Shown piece after piece: positions 34,891-48,700 of a stretch of 64,000 nucleotides of DNA. A program made the position numbers and the translations under genes. Within the stretch, counting starts at the first letter, position 1. Every line of letters begins with the position of its first letter. This DNA comes from Apostichopus japonicus (lineage: Eukaryota > Echinodermata > Holothuroidea > Aspidochirotida > Stichopodidae). Below the pieces are notes generated by a model, which was given only the letters and a program-made list of their open reading frames with translations, made no database searches and was not told the origin of the DNA. The stretch lies in assembly GCF_037975245.1 (NCBI RefSeq), contig NC_092578.1, positions 4,160,001-4,224,000 on the forward strand, given 5' to 3'.

Positions 34891-34984
34891 TTAAAAGAAT
34901 AGTCCAGGTCAAAATTTTGTTTTGATATGTAAAAAATAAAACGAAAAAATCAAAACGATATTTTGACATGGACTCTTCTTTAAA
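34891..34984. mobile_element. Short TTAA-flanked foldback element
   Basis: 94 bases starting TTAAAAGAATAGTCC and ending GGACTCTTCTTTAA. The arms pair imperfectly over about 33 bases (through GTCAAAAT and TTTTGAT). TTAA occurs at both boundaries. Confidence 0.65.
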
Positions 34985-36352
34985 GTAAGGAAAGTGTAGT
35001 AAAATAATCGCCCTGGAAGGCATTTATTTTACGACATCAAAAAGCCACATGTGTATTGTAAACAGATGCATAGGTATCAGTATGTGCATTTAAAGGTAAT
35101 TTACATGGACAAGCAGTTTGTATGACTATGTGTATTCAAAACTAAAACTGAATAACAATGATGCTTGACTGACACGGCCAGCAAACGGGACAATCACCAA
35201 GTTTGTGTTACAGACGTGAAAGATTCTAGAACGACTTCAAGTAAATTTACCCAAAATGACAAAAAGAAAAAAATATTTATAAAACTAGAAGATACAGTAT
35301 ATATTGCATGTGCCTACATACTAGAGATGTGTATAAAGGAGAATAATGATATACAATAGAACAAGTCATTCTTACTTTGATGTAGTACCATCAAACAGGT
35401 ATTTCACCTTTTCTATGGTCAATCGATAACAGAATAGAAGATCAAAATGATACTCAAGGTAAGTGACAGAGATTATGAATTACATTAAAGCCTCAACTAA
35501 ATCAGGTATGTGCAGTACATTTCTACATTTTATCACCTTGAAACAAATTTGTCAAAAAAGTCAAACTTGGTCCAAACTGGGAAAGCCTCGTAATTTGCTT
35601 AGCATCATATGAAAAATAAAATCTTAAACAGTCTCTTGATGTCTATGACTATGCACATGATTGTGAACCAAGCATTGTGTTTGTAAAATTGTTTCAGTTT
35701 AAGCCCTTTGGTCATTTCATTACATATTATATGTGCAGACGATTATCGTTTGCGATTAAAGAAATAATTAATAATCATAAAAAAAAAGAGCCTCAGATTA
35801 ATATTTCTACAAAGACATGTTGTTACACTTCATGGAGTTGAATAGTTCAATTTGTAACATTATGTATTTCATTAAGATAAAAAAAAATAATAAGCCTCCT
35901 GTCATCATCCATATTCAAACCTTATAAATATTCAGTCTTTCTAATTGAGCCTCTGTTTCAATATTGTGAGCTTTGTGCTAATCTTAATCTTAATTGAACT
36001 ATCACAGGAAGAAATCGTTAATAAGGAAAAATATGAAAGTTGAAAGATAAAGTTAACACAGGACTTGGGACAGTATTCAGTTTATCATCCACATCAATAA
36101 CCATTCAACATAGAATAGAATGGAGCAATTGACTTGGGATCTAAGGATTGTAGGTCTGAGCCATGTATATGTTGCATACTGTAGTGCCCTGGGAGTGACA
36201 ACTGACCAAGTTACCAAAGACCAGGTGTTAACTGTTGTAAAGTCGTGTGAGAATGCTTTGGCCTTGATACAAGACTGTAAAGCTTTAAATTTATAAAGTT
36301 CATGTTAAAATGCAAATTCTTTGAAGGGAATACATCTGTTTAACATCGTTCA

Positions 36353-36358
36353 TTTATT
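36353..36358 (-). promoter_or_regulatory. Candidate ABCB polyadenylation signal
   Basis: AATAAA on the minus strand, about 200 bases after the ABCB stop codon. Confidence 0.45.
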
Positions 36359-36556
36359 CATAGGTCAAATGTCATACTTGGGATTTTTCACATGAGAATG
36401 AAAGCAGCGTCCAAAAAAAGGAAAGGGAATTTAAATTTCATCAACATTTTAGAATAAACAAAAATAAAAAACAATAATAAGAACATAGGCTAAAATGCAC
36501 AGAGTGGTGTTGGGGAGGGGGGTTCAGTGACACCCATTTTGAAGGTGCACCAAGTT

Positions 36557-36757
36557 TTACTTCATGAGTGACTGTGAAGTATAGAGAGAGTAGTACTGCT
36601 CCTTGAGAGCCATCAGCTCTTCATGAGTTCCCAGTTCGGCTACTCTGCCGTGCCTAATAACGGCGATCTTCTCCGCATCGTGGATGGTGGACAGACGATG
36701 CGCAATGGTGATGCAGGTACGGCCTTTCTTGGCTTCGTCTAGGGCGGCTTGGACAAC
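36557..36757 (-). CDS. ABCB1: ABCB last exon: NBD2 H-loop and C-terminus
   Basis: Encodes [20 protein letters not shown] and the C-terminus ending [13 protein letters not shown], then TAA. Confidence 0.97.
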   Translation of the reverse strand, partial: VVQAALDEAKKGRTCITIAHRLSTIHDAEKIAVIRHGRVAELGTHEELMALKEQYYSLYTSQSLMK

Positions 36758-39700
36758 CTGTTGAAATACATACGTAGCACAGTCATAGAACACCTTCTGG
36801 GCACATTTTGTCGCAACATTACTTGCTAACTTCACTTCTCTATTATCTCTATTTTGCTAAATATTTATCTTCATTGCACAGGTGCACTTTTCTTACAACA
36901 CTTGCAAAAATTACTTATCTTATGTTCAAAATTTAACAAATAGCATAAACTTAATAGGACAATCATTCTCTACTTGTTACCCTGGCATACAGTACAAAGA
37001 GATGTTGAACAAGCAAATCTTAAAGTATCTGAAATTAGTCTGAATCAATAATTGCTATCAAACTAGATAATTTTAATGGGGAATTAAAAGTATCAGTAGC
37101 AAATGGTTTGTCAAGGTGTTAATGAATGTTGATAAGCATGAATCTATTCATGACAATATTCCCTTTTTTTGAGCTTACCCTTTCACTTTCAGTATCCAGC
37201 GCAGAAGTGGCCTCATCAAGGAGAAGAATTCTTGGGTTTCGCAACAGGGCTCTCGCAATCGCAATACGCTGCTTCTGTCCTCCAGAAAGCTGTGTTCCCT
37301 TGTCTCCTACCCGTGTCTCGTATCCCTGATGGAGAATAGATTGATTGAATAAACGTAAAGTCACTGCAAAAGACATCTCATGAAGATGACAATCTTTCAT
37401 AACAATATTATTTAGTATTTCCTTTTTGCCAAAATAGTGCAATAAGTGGTTAATAAGCCTTTATCAGTAAATAACAATAACACTTCCACCCTGATTCTTA
37501 AATGCAAAGCAGGTTTTAGGTCTATAGTTCATCTTCTATGAAAGTATTGTACTTAAAAACTATGCAAAACTGTTAAAAGGTTTCTTTGTTTGTATGGCTG
37601 CTTGTAAACAGGACTTTTCTTGGAGATGGTTTTTTTGCTCATGTAATAGTACAAACTGTGAAAGTTAACAGACCTTTATTGTTACATAATTTTAGGAACA
37701 AACAGCATTATAAACATGATATTTAATTCAATATTTAAACAAGAAACCTTTTAAAGTTAGACTCTAGCAGTAGAAATATTTGTCATCTCTCAGAGTAAAT
37801 AACAACAAACAAACATTTTTATCACTTTTTTAGATTTCTTACCAAACAAACAAAATCGGATAATTTCATAACCAGGATGTAAAAGTTCATCAGTAAAGTG
37901 TACATGGTGGTGATGGAGGGGAGGGAATGGGACAAGGAAAAGGGAAAAAAGAAAGATTGCATTAATCGCAACGCAAATTCATGGAGTTGAGGAGAGCCCA
38001 AGCAATACTTAACCGTCTTTCTGAGAAAGAGATGGTGCCAAAAGCCGCCACTTAACTAAAACTTCATCTTCTACAAGACAAACATGTATGTTGGTGCTTA
38101 CCAAGGGTAAACTGGCGATGAAATCATGAATGTTAGCACTCATGGCAGCAGCTTCAATCTCCTCCTGTGAGACATTCCTGCTGTTGTCCCCGTAGGCAAT
38201 GTTATCAGCGATGGACCGGTCAAATAGAACCGGTTCCTGAGATACCAGACCGATCTGCTGGCGCCACCACTGAAGGTTCAGGATCTTGATGTCATAAGCC
38301 CCGACCAGCTGTGAAGAAAGTAATCAAGAGTCGATGGATAAAATGTTAAAAATTGTTGGATGCTAATAATGATTATAAATTTGGCTGAAATTTGATTAAA
38401 AACCAAGGGATATAACAGTCACAACGACTGCGCCACTATACAAACACATTTTAGACTTTTTGGTGAGATTATGATGAACAATAGAAAAATAATTCATCGA
38501 GGGAAATAGCATATGGCTTAGATTGTAACTCACCACATCGCCAGAACGAGAATCATAAAACCTTTCGACCAAGGCCACACTGGTACTCTTGCCACAACCA
38601 CTGCTGCCCACCAGAGCGAGGGTCTCACCTGGCTTGACCGAGATGGTCAAACCAGCTAGGACCGGAACATCTGGCCTGGTTGGGTAACGGAAACGAACCT
38701 TCTGGAAGGATACTTCAGGGACGTACTCATCCTGTGGAAAGAACGTCCCATTCTTGAGCAGTGCACCACCAATTATATTAATATTGAGGATTTATAATGC
38801 GCAGACATATCAACCGATAACGGTGCTCAAGGCGCATCACAATATTACCCTGGTCAATGATTACATGTCAAACAAAGAGACAATCCCTCCACATGGCCGC
38901 AGCTAAACAGTTTAATCACACAGGTCCCACTTATACACCTGGGTGAAGAGAGGCAATGGAGATAAAGTGCCTTGCCCAAGGACGCAACTCAATGATCTGG
39001 ACAAGACTCGAACCTACAATCCTCAGATCACAAGTCCACTGCCCTAACCACTTGACCCACAACGCTCTATGAAACATATTGAATAATCAACAGAAAGTTC
39101 ATAAATAAATAAGCTTGAAGCTAAAGTTGATAGTCAGCTGTGAACATATCTTGATAAATTCAACAAAGGATTGACAGTATAACATAAATTATCAGAGAAC
39201 CAGACATGTTCCTCTGTCTTCCTCTTCCTCCTCCTACTCCTCCTCCTCCTCCTCTACTTCCTCCTCCTTATGCTACAAACCTTCTTGCTTCTCCCTAAAT
39301 AACAAATACATACGTTTTTAGTGTCATGGATACTTACAGGTTTAATGCCCTCAGTGTTGTACTTGTCAATGCTTGGCACCGTGTCAAAGAGCAGGAACAT
39401 ACGAGCAGTGGCCATCTTAGCCTTGGCAAAGTCAGGAGCAATGGCGAAAGCTCTGCCGAGTCCAAAGGCACCAAAAATAATGGCAGAAAACACCCTGCAA
39501 GAAGCAAGTAAAGAAAGTAAAACAAACAATCTAATAGTGCCCACAAATGAAGGCATCACTGGCATCAAACTGCTGCAAAGTTTTGCAATGCTGATTTGTG
39601 CACGCATCAGTATCAGGCTACATAATGACGCAAATATAATTTCAAAGAATACAGGCCTTTAGAAATAAGACCCATTAATCAATCAATGGCTTTTCAACCA

Positions 39701-42700
39701 AACTAGTATCAAACCATAATTCTGGGTTTTTGTTATGCTATGATCAAAGGATTTTATTCCAAAATGCAAGAAAAGCTTGTTGACTTGTGTCACTTTAAAT
39801 GCCATGATGTTATTAAGTTAATGCCTTTGTTACCATGGTAATCTGAACCATCAAACACACATACTCTGGAAGTCTCGCCAAACAATAGGAAAACATACCA
39901 AACACAAAACAAAACATATTATTCATCCCTTTAATAGTTTGAAATAATATATTAGGTTTCCTTGATGATGCTGTTCAGATTTACTTTATTTGTCTCACAA
40001 AAGGCTTAATCTGTTTTATGGACTTCAGCTACTGTTTGTACCTATACAGTAAGAGCCTTATAGATTGTGTATGGCGGTCACTTGTATCATGTGACTCGGT
40101 TGTTAGGTGCAGATACAGCTAGGATACTCTTGTTGCTAAGGAACTGTGGATCCTGTCGGCTGCTGATGATTGTGTCTGTGAACATTGCATGTAGTCTTGA
40201 TAAGCTACATGAGTTCCATCTGAAGTTTGATTGTTTGCAAGAAAATAGCAATTTTGAAATTGAAAATAGATTGAATAGATTACATCGTTCACGTAACTTC
40301 ACCAGGATTGTGGTATAGCTATGAGATCATGACATTTACTTGTTGTAAAATAATCATTCAAGGAGAGCTGTAAGAGTTAAGTGCTACACGGGAGCATGTC
40401 ACATGACCATCCATAGCTGGTAAGTATTTTTTCATCTCCTAAGAGACGAAGTCTGACCAGATTTCTGAGTACAACGATGATCTGAACATACCTGAATATG
40501 AACACATGTACTTACATGACCATTAACCCCCCCCCCTGTTGTCCCCAAATGACCTTTGACCTCCACCAAAATCAAAAGGCTTCTTTTACTCAATGTTATC
40601 TCACCTTCATACCAAGAGAGTTCTGTCCAAGCTTCCAATATTGAGATATCATGTTTACAAGGTTTTCATAATTACATATAAAAAATTAACCACCTTTGAG
40701 TTAAAGCTGATGTGGTCAAGAGTGAAACACACTCCAAGTATACTTACAGGAAGACGTCATCAAAGTCAGTCTTTCCATTCTCTACAAGCCAACCACCGAA
40801 TCGAAAAGCTGCAGCATACGCAAAGTAAATGATGCACTGCGAGAATGCAAAGGTCGCCCCCTGTAACATTGCGGACAGGTAACTCTTTCTGCAAAGGAAT
40901 TGAGAGATAGGGAATCTTGTTTAATGAATGCCGTTCGGGAGTATTAAAAAAAAAAAACGATATCTTTTATTTTTATATTACCTACTTTAAGAACAGTTAA
41001 TTGTTTAAGTTATATCTTTGGTAAATTAATTATAAACCAAAGTTTGTGGTAAGTATCAACCATTCCACATATGAGAGTTTATATTAGAGCCTCATCTATC
41101 CACCTCTCCCCCCCCCATCCCCAACCCTCCCTCTAACAACGACACAATATTAGTGATCCTTGTGGCACGAGACACAGACTAACCTTGAGCGTTGACAAAA
41201 AACAGCCACGTTACTTCGGCGTTTTCTAATACAGAGTTAACGTATAAAAATGACAATGATTTTACTTACGTCTGAGATTCATGCAATAATTGTACATATT
41301 TATCCCAAAATGTCAACTCTCTCGTCAGTGATTGTACAGTTCTGATGTTCACTGTAGCTTCAGTAACAACCTGAAATAAGGACCAGATTTAAATTGATAA
41401 AAATAAGAGAGTTCACATTGGCAACTCGGGACAAATCAATTTGGTATCAAAATGCTACGGAATAAAAGCCACATTGCTACATCCCTATACAGTCATTCCT
41501 AAAATACAAAATATTTACAAGTAGATACCTTTGACAAATTTTTCATTTTTCTATCACTCACAGATAAAACAAAAATCATGGTAAAATACCATCCATTGAT
41601 CTCATATTCATTCATACTTAGTAAAGATTCCTAAATCCTATTGGTCAGCTGACCGTGGTTAATCCAGTGAGTAACGCACGGTAAAATTATGGGGCATCAC
41701 TTTAATAAATCTTTGGTTATATGTAACCAAAAATGTTTTGTTTTATTTTCCCCCCACACAAATGGTAGTGTATGAATGAACGGGGTTAATCAACGGTCTA
41801 GCGTGCGTTACTCACATGATTAATGCACTCCGGGTGTTAATGCTATCGCTGCATTATCGCTTGCATTATCCCCCGATCGTGCATTAATCCTGTGAGTAAC
41901 GCACGCTAGACCGTTGATTAACCCCTTATTTACCTTTCCTGCCTGTTCCAGATCTTTTCGTTGTTTTTCTGCACCTCCCGCGAATAGCCTCCAGTTGAGA
42001 ATTCCGGCCAAACCGAGCAAGGGAACGAAGGCGAGGACCAGGAGAGTCAATTGCCAAGAGAAAATGAAGGATATGATGATAGCCACAACGATGTTAAAGA
42101 AGACCTCTGCGACCAGACCGAATCGTACACCGGTTACCTGATAAAAGGAACAGTATAGCAGCTGGTTGCATTGGGAAATATAACAACAGATATTGTCAGT
42201 AGTACCTGGTCACTGGCAGCTGACTGCACCATTGTTTTGGTGGTGAACTTCCTGGTATTCCAGTATTGGAACATTACACTAGTTGCTTGAGTACAGGTTT
42301 TTACACTTTAATCAAGCTGCAGTTTGCATTGAATTATGCCAAAACATTGTACAGCAATGGATTCAGGTAGGTTGCCCTAGGCCCCATATTTTGATTTTTT
42401 TTCTGGCACACAAATTACGCACAATTTTTGCTGAAAACAAGGTACAGTATATGACGGAAAAATTAACCAAGTCCAATGCTGTTTCTGAGATCTCCTCTTC
42501 CTGGGAATTCTAGATATTTCACTTTTGCAGTATCAACGTTGAGTGATTAAGGGAAGATAAAGTACCTGAACACATTATCTAATTTATTGCAGGCCAACAT
42601 CTGACCAGAAATGATCAAATTAGCAATACAATTCAAAGGGTTGCAAGGGAAAACATGGAAGATTACTACATTAATTTTGTGGGACACAAAATTTTCTCTT

Positions 42701-45700
42701 ATAAGGAGCAACCAAATGATTGGTACAATAGAGATTTCTTAGTTAAGAAGGTGGGCTATCCAACTACTAGTGCATGTTATTACATGGATTGGCAAGATAT
42801 TGAAATGTTACAACCTGATGGAAAAATCACAATGGACAATAAATCGCTACCAATAATTTTTTTTTTTGTTGGCTTAGTTTCATAATTTAAACTTACCCCT
42901 TGAACAAGAGATGCCTCTGTTGCCAATCTGGTTGAAAGAGCACCAGTGTTGTTTTCATGATCATCAAAATAGCTCATATCCTGCAGGAAATAAGAAGAGT
43001 ACATGCAGTAAACAAATCGGACCCCAAAATAAGAAAGGAAAAATTACTATGAAGAAAGAAACATATAAGTAATGCAAAAAAGTCCAACAGCAGCAGGTTT
43101 CCCTGGACAAGACTAAAACCTAAACCAAGAACTTGTACCTACCATTCTGAGAAGAGCCTTGAACATTTGGTACCGCAAGCGTTCGGTCAATCTTTCCCCG
43201 GAAATTGCGTACATTACGCCCTGAAATTGATGGGTCGAGAAAGAAAAGAAATGAACTGCTTGTTGGTTATGAATCGCAAGAAAACAAAGTTACCTACCTT
43301 GCATCTTTCCTGTAGTGTGTTCGCAGACTATTGTAAATACACACTTAGCAAACTTGAAATGAAAACAAGACTATCCATGCAGTGGAGGGTACGGGCCCCG
43401 GTGCCAGAAGCAGGAACGGGCCCCCATCGTTCGATTTACTCGGGTGGACGCATGCACTAGTGCATGTAGATCTAACCCGTGTATGTAAGTGTACAGGACT
43501 TGGTCGGCTTAGTTGTTTCGTACGCCCTAGGCACTACCTGTCACAATCTAAGCGAAGCCCCACCACAGGTGACCAGAAATGACACTTCCCAGGCCGTATA
43601 AACAGGGCCGGATTAAGTATTTTGTAAGCCCTCTGTTTGCAAACTCTTGAAAGTAAAAATTTCTAGACAATGTGTAAGCGAAGCGCCACCATGATTGGCG
43701 CGTCGTGTTTGGATAATTTTTGGCTAAAAATACCTCCTAGGTCGCCGAATATGACACGTCTGGGGCTTATAAAGTTTCAACCGTGCCTACTGTGCCTAAT
43801 GGGTAATCCGGCCCTGGTACAAACCTGTATGCTCGATGTGCATGCAGCATAGCCTATAGGTGTCACTGGATATTTATTTCATTTTTTGGTACATGTTAAG
43901 AGTTTTGTGGTGTATGTAACTGACATTATTATTTATTGTTTCAAAAGAAGTTGTTTTGTGAAAAAAGGTTAGGTTCCCGTAAAAAAAAAAAAAATCCAAC
44001 AGCAAATACGAAGAAAAAATATTCAGTTTTCCATATCTGTATGTTTTTATCCTTCAAAGTGATTGCCACGATTTAACTATTTTTAGTTAGCCTTGATTGA
44101 GACCCGCTGCCAACCCTTATGCCACTCGATACTTTAGATTTACATAATTATATTTAGTGATTATTCTGTGGGCCCCATTTTGACAAGACGTCCGAATAGT
44201 TGATATTAATAGCAAGGGCCCGGATCGGAAAGTCACTTTTGTAGGTTTCATATACAGCCGTCTATCAATTAAATTGAATTCAGGAACCTTAAACAGTGCA
44301 TGGCGTAAGTTGACGTATATTACTGAACACTATTTTCATCAACCCGATTGGGGATTGAAGAATGGACGATCCCCATGGAGTAGGCCTTCATGGGTCCTGT
44401 TTGGTTCACAGACTAACCTTTTTAACATCAATACTAGCCATTTCCCCGGCCTATAGTCTGCTCCAATGGGGTGGGTATATGTTTTTTATTTGTACTTTTC
44501 ACCGAGCCCCCAAGTGCCCGGGCCCCGGTGCCACTGCACCGGCGGCCGCACCGGCCTGATGACACCAGAGTATTCATGGTATTCAAAACATTAATTATTA
44601 ATCTTACCCTAGTTTCTAGAAATGCTTATATAAAACAAATCCACCACCTCCCTCCTCCCCCCCTTTGCCCCCTCCTACTCCCCCACCCAAAAAGTTACAG
44701 TCACTTTCGAAAATATTGTTTTACAATTCTTTTCCCACACAAACAAATAGTGTGACATCACTAAAGGCTCACTATTCTTTTCAATCTATATCTAATTGTA
44801 GATTACTGACATTCTGGGCATTCAAACGCTGGCATGTGTGAGAGAAGGGCGAGAGCTCCCTCTACTAGTCAGACCACTGTTTAGCATACCATCCTTAAAT
44901 TATTCAACAAATTTTCTATTTCTCATATTTACATCGTGATGTTTCTCATTTCTATTTTGTCTTTTACCTGAACAGAATTTGAGAATAAAGCTACCACACC
45001 GAGAGCCGCCAGGAAAACGCAGAAAAATGTAATGCCTTCCCAGATTTCGTCCGGTGGACCGCCGTAAATCTGTTATAGAATAATAGAAAAGACCATTGAT
45101 ACAAACAAGACCGTTGATACAATCCAAACATACGGTGTGGGAGTTTGCAATACACTCTTTCATACAATGTAGGCAAATTTGACCTATATTGACCTTTGAA
45201 ATCAACCTTTAACAACCACTAATACTATATACTACTATAAGTTTTATTTAAAATTTTTCCCATCATTCTCTACATATCTTGTGGTTTAATGACATTTTCC
45301 AACCTACTGGAAATGTTACATGTTGACAAGCGGAAATGTTTATTGACCTCTGACCTTAGACATCATCAATTATGCAGGCACAAAGTTTGCATGATCAGGC
45401 ACCTAACCTGAGTTCAAATTAAAATATATCTTAGTCATTATTAGAGTTGTCTTAAACCAAGGTTGTGTTATAGTTCAACCTCTACAAATAAATTTACCAT
45501 CGATGGGATAGAAAGTTGATTGACAATTTGTGACAGAAAAGCTTTTAACAAGAAGCTTAAATTAGTGCAAATTTAGGCCTTGAACTCACCCTGAGTACTC
45601 TTGAGAAGATGATGGCAAAGGCAGGTTGAACTCCTCCATTGAATGCAGAGGCAATGAAACCGATGACCATAAGGTACCACTCGGATGAATTCATTTTCAT

Positions 45701-48700
45701 GATTCTTCCCCAACTGAAATACTGGAGAACTTCCTCATCATTGTCTTCATTCTGAGGAAAAGTCAGTGAGAATAAATCATTCAGCAACATCATCATAATA
45801 TTTAAATATTTAAATATTTAAACATTTAATTATTTAAAAAAATTAAATATTTATTTATTTAAATATTTAAATATTTGAATATATTTAAATAAGACAATAT
45901 TTAAATATATTTAAATAATTATATAAATATTGTCTTATTTAAATATTTAAATATATTTAAATATTGTCTTATTTAAATATTGTCTTTTATATGCATTAAG
46001 GTGGTAGATAAATACTGATGAATGAGAATATTGACCCTTTCTGCTTTCTGCACTCTTCATACTAAATCTGGTCTATTTTAGATTGGATACAAAACTCACA
46101 TAGATGAGCTGCTAGTATTGGTAAAAACCCAAAATAATCCCTTCACACCCTCTTTTACCCTTGACTTGTAATCTCTATTACCCAATGTCTTATACAACTT
46201 GGTCAGTCCACGTATATGCCAGCAGTAGCAAGATAATTTTTACTGTGATAACCACACAGGACCTTAATACAGAGACCATACAAATAGCTTTATAACATAC
46301 ACAAATATTGCCAAAACTTCATACATCACAATATTCTTCACATATAGATCACTATCTGCTTGGTAACATCTTCAACCAGAGTGAAGAAATGAATTGACAA
46401 CATCTCAGAGGATGAAAGCTTGTGGCAATTTTAACATACAAGGAATACTTTTTTATGACTGTTCACTTGTGTAAATAAACACCCATACCATGTGCAATGT
46501 GCAACTGTGATTATGATGAGTTAAAGGGATATTCCAGTACAAGTATTGACTGCTTAGAAAAACTGCTGGAAGAATTCTGAAAAGTTCCAAACCACATCCT
46601 TGTAGCATTTCGTAGACTTAGAGTTAAGATACGAATTTCAAGTTTGGTTCCTATTTTGTGAATGCATCTGGCAACAGCAAATTGTGTGATGTCGTCTCCG
46701 TAATTCAGCTGAAAAATGTTGCTGTTTTCATTTATAATATTATTTTTTACTCACTTATTCACAGAGGAGAATAAGAATATTTCTACCAAAAGGTTGCATT
46801 TTTATGAAATTCTATATATAGAGAACCATGTAAGCTATGCAAACATTTCAACATTTCATATTTATCAGGTTTCCAGGATTACTCAATAAGAGGATTATAA
46901 TAGGAAAGTAAAGCATTCTATTATAACATCACAATCCATCTACTGTGACTCTAATAGTTTTGAAATATATGTCTCTTCCATATTTAAGTGCCACCGGAAT
47001 ATCCCTTTAAGTGATACGATTATGATACAATAGTACAACATGTTGATGTGTTCTTAAACCACTCAGGTTATAATCAGTAGATGGCAGTATAAAACTTACA
47101 AGATTTTATTTTATCATTTGTTTCATCACATAGTATAACAAGGTGAACAAGACAATATAACAGCAAATAAGTAAAAAATGTGAAAGGAAGTAAACTAAGA
47201 AACCCTTTTGGGCTTAATTGAATAGAGTACTCCCATCAAAGAAAATAGATAACCTTAACACCTATAAAAGAACTACCCCCCAAAAAAAACAAATAGATAA
47301 CCTTAACATATATGACCAATAACACTACCCACCCCCCCCCCACAACCACCACCAACTCCCACCCCTTAGAATGGATACAATCAATAAAGGCAAAAAAGTC
47401 ATTTTTCAGTTGTCCCCTGAAGGAAGCCACGTAAGTATAAGATTTCAAGTTGATCGAAAGATTGTTCCACAAAGAAATAGAACAATAAGAAAAAACAAAG
47501 TATGAGATAATTAATGATAAGAAAATAGAAGAGGAGTGAACTGAGATTTTCTGATCTACAAACATAAGACAAATGGGAACAGATTGACTCTTTGGACATT
47601 TATCATGAACCATCACTACTACACAAATTTCAAGCCAACATGCAGTGGCCTCTCATTATCAGGCGCGTATCCAGGGGGGGCGGCGTTGGGGGTGCGCCCC
47701 CAGGGTAAGAAAAAGAGGAGAGGTTTGAAAATCCTGGATACGCGCCTGATTATGATATACTTGCCAATATGGGGGTACCGCTGGAAGCCTGCAGACACAA
47801 GAGCGTGACAATATTAACTTGGATAAATAGCCACTTTATTGGATGGGGTTGAAGGAGGGCATGGGAGAGGGGGGGGGGGAGATGAAGCAAAAATCTTGTA
47901 AGAACATGCAATATAACTTTTTGATCAGAATTTAGTTTTGGGAAAAACTGGATCAAATTATCATTAAACATTGATCCACCACCTATTCTCAAATGTGGAC
48001 CCATCCTGGGTCAGCTTTATTACCTCCCTGAACCAAAACAAGATCCTGGATCTCCTTACGTTCTCATTTGAAAACAACTTCTTGGGTAGCCCCCCCCCCC
48101 CCCTCAATTTCATGTGACAACTGTTAGTTTAGACCTCTAGGAAACAATTACATTTTAAGGAACAAAAACCATTAAACAGTCAAAATAGACTAGTCCTACA
48201 AATGATATATGAAAGTTATAGCTAGCCTTGATTTTCTTGTATACAAACACTGTCATGTTACTATTATCGTCGACTAGGAGGGCAATCAGCTAACTACACC
48301 TTCTTTGGCATTAAGAAATGCAAAACAATGCCGGTATCAACTCCTACAACGACTACATAATTTGAAGAAATCCAATGGTAGAGTCTAGTTTAGACTGTGA
48401 ATCCTCATAAAAAGCCATCATTTCTAAGATTTTTCACATATTATAAATACCCATAAATCCAAATTCTTTTAAAATTGTTTTAAAGAAATACTGTGAATAT
48501 ACTCACTGCATGTTCTGAAGCATCAGATTTGACAGATGCTTGTGACATGAGTCTCTTGGTTGGACTTTTTCCACCAGAGGCACGAGAAGTGGATCTCTTC
48601 ATCTTAAAGGAAGATGGTCTATTTTTATCCAAGGATTCTTTTTCCGTTAGCTCTTTCTCTCCCTCCTCCTCATCCTCCTCATCATCTGTGATCTCTTCCT

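Larger units (their letters stand above)
31972..36352. other. Intergenic region between LRRC46 and the ABCB gene
   Basis: No coding gene seen. Holds SINE copies, (AT)n, a C12A9 tract (32751-32771), a TTAA-flanked foldback (34891-34984) and AT-rich unique sequence. A degenerate tRNA-like B-box (GGATTGTAGGTCTGAGCC) lies near 36145. The LRRC46 promoter presumably sits near 31.9-32.1 kb. Confidence 0.5.
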
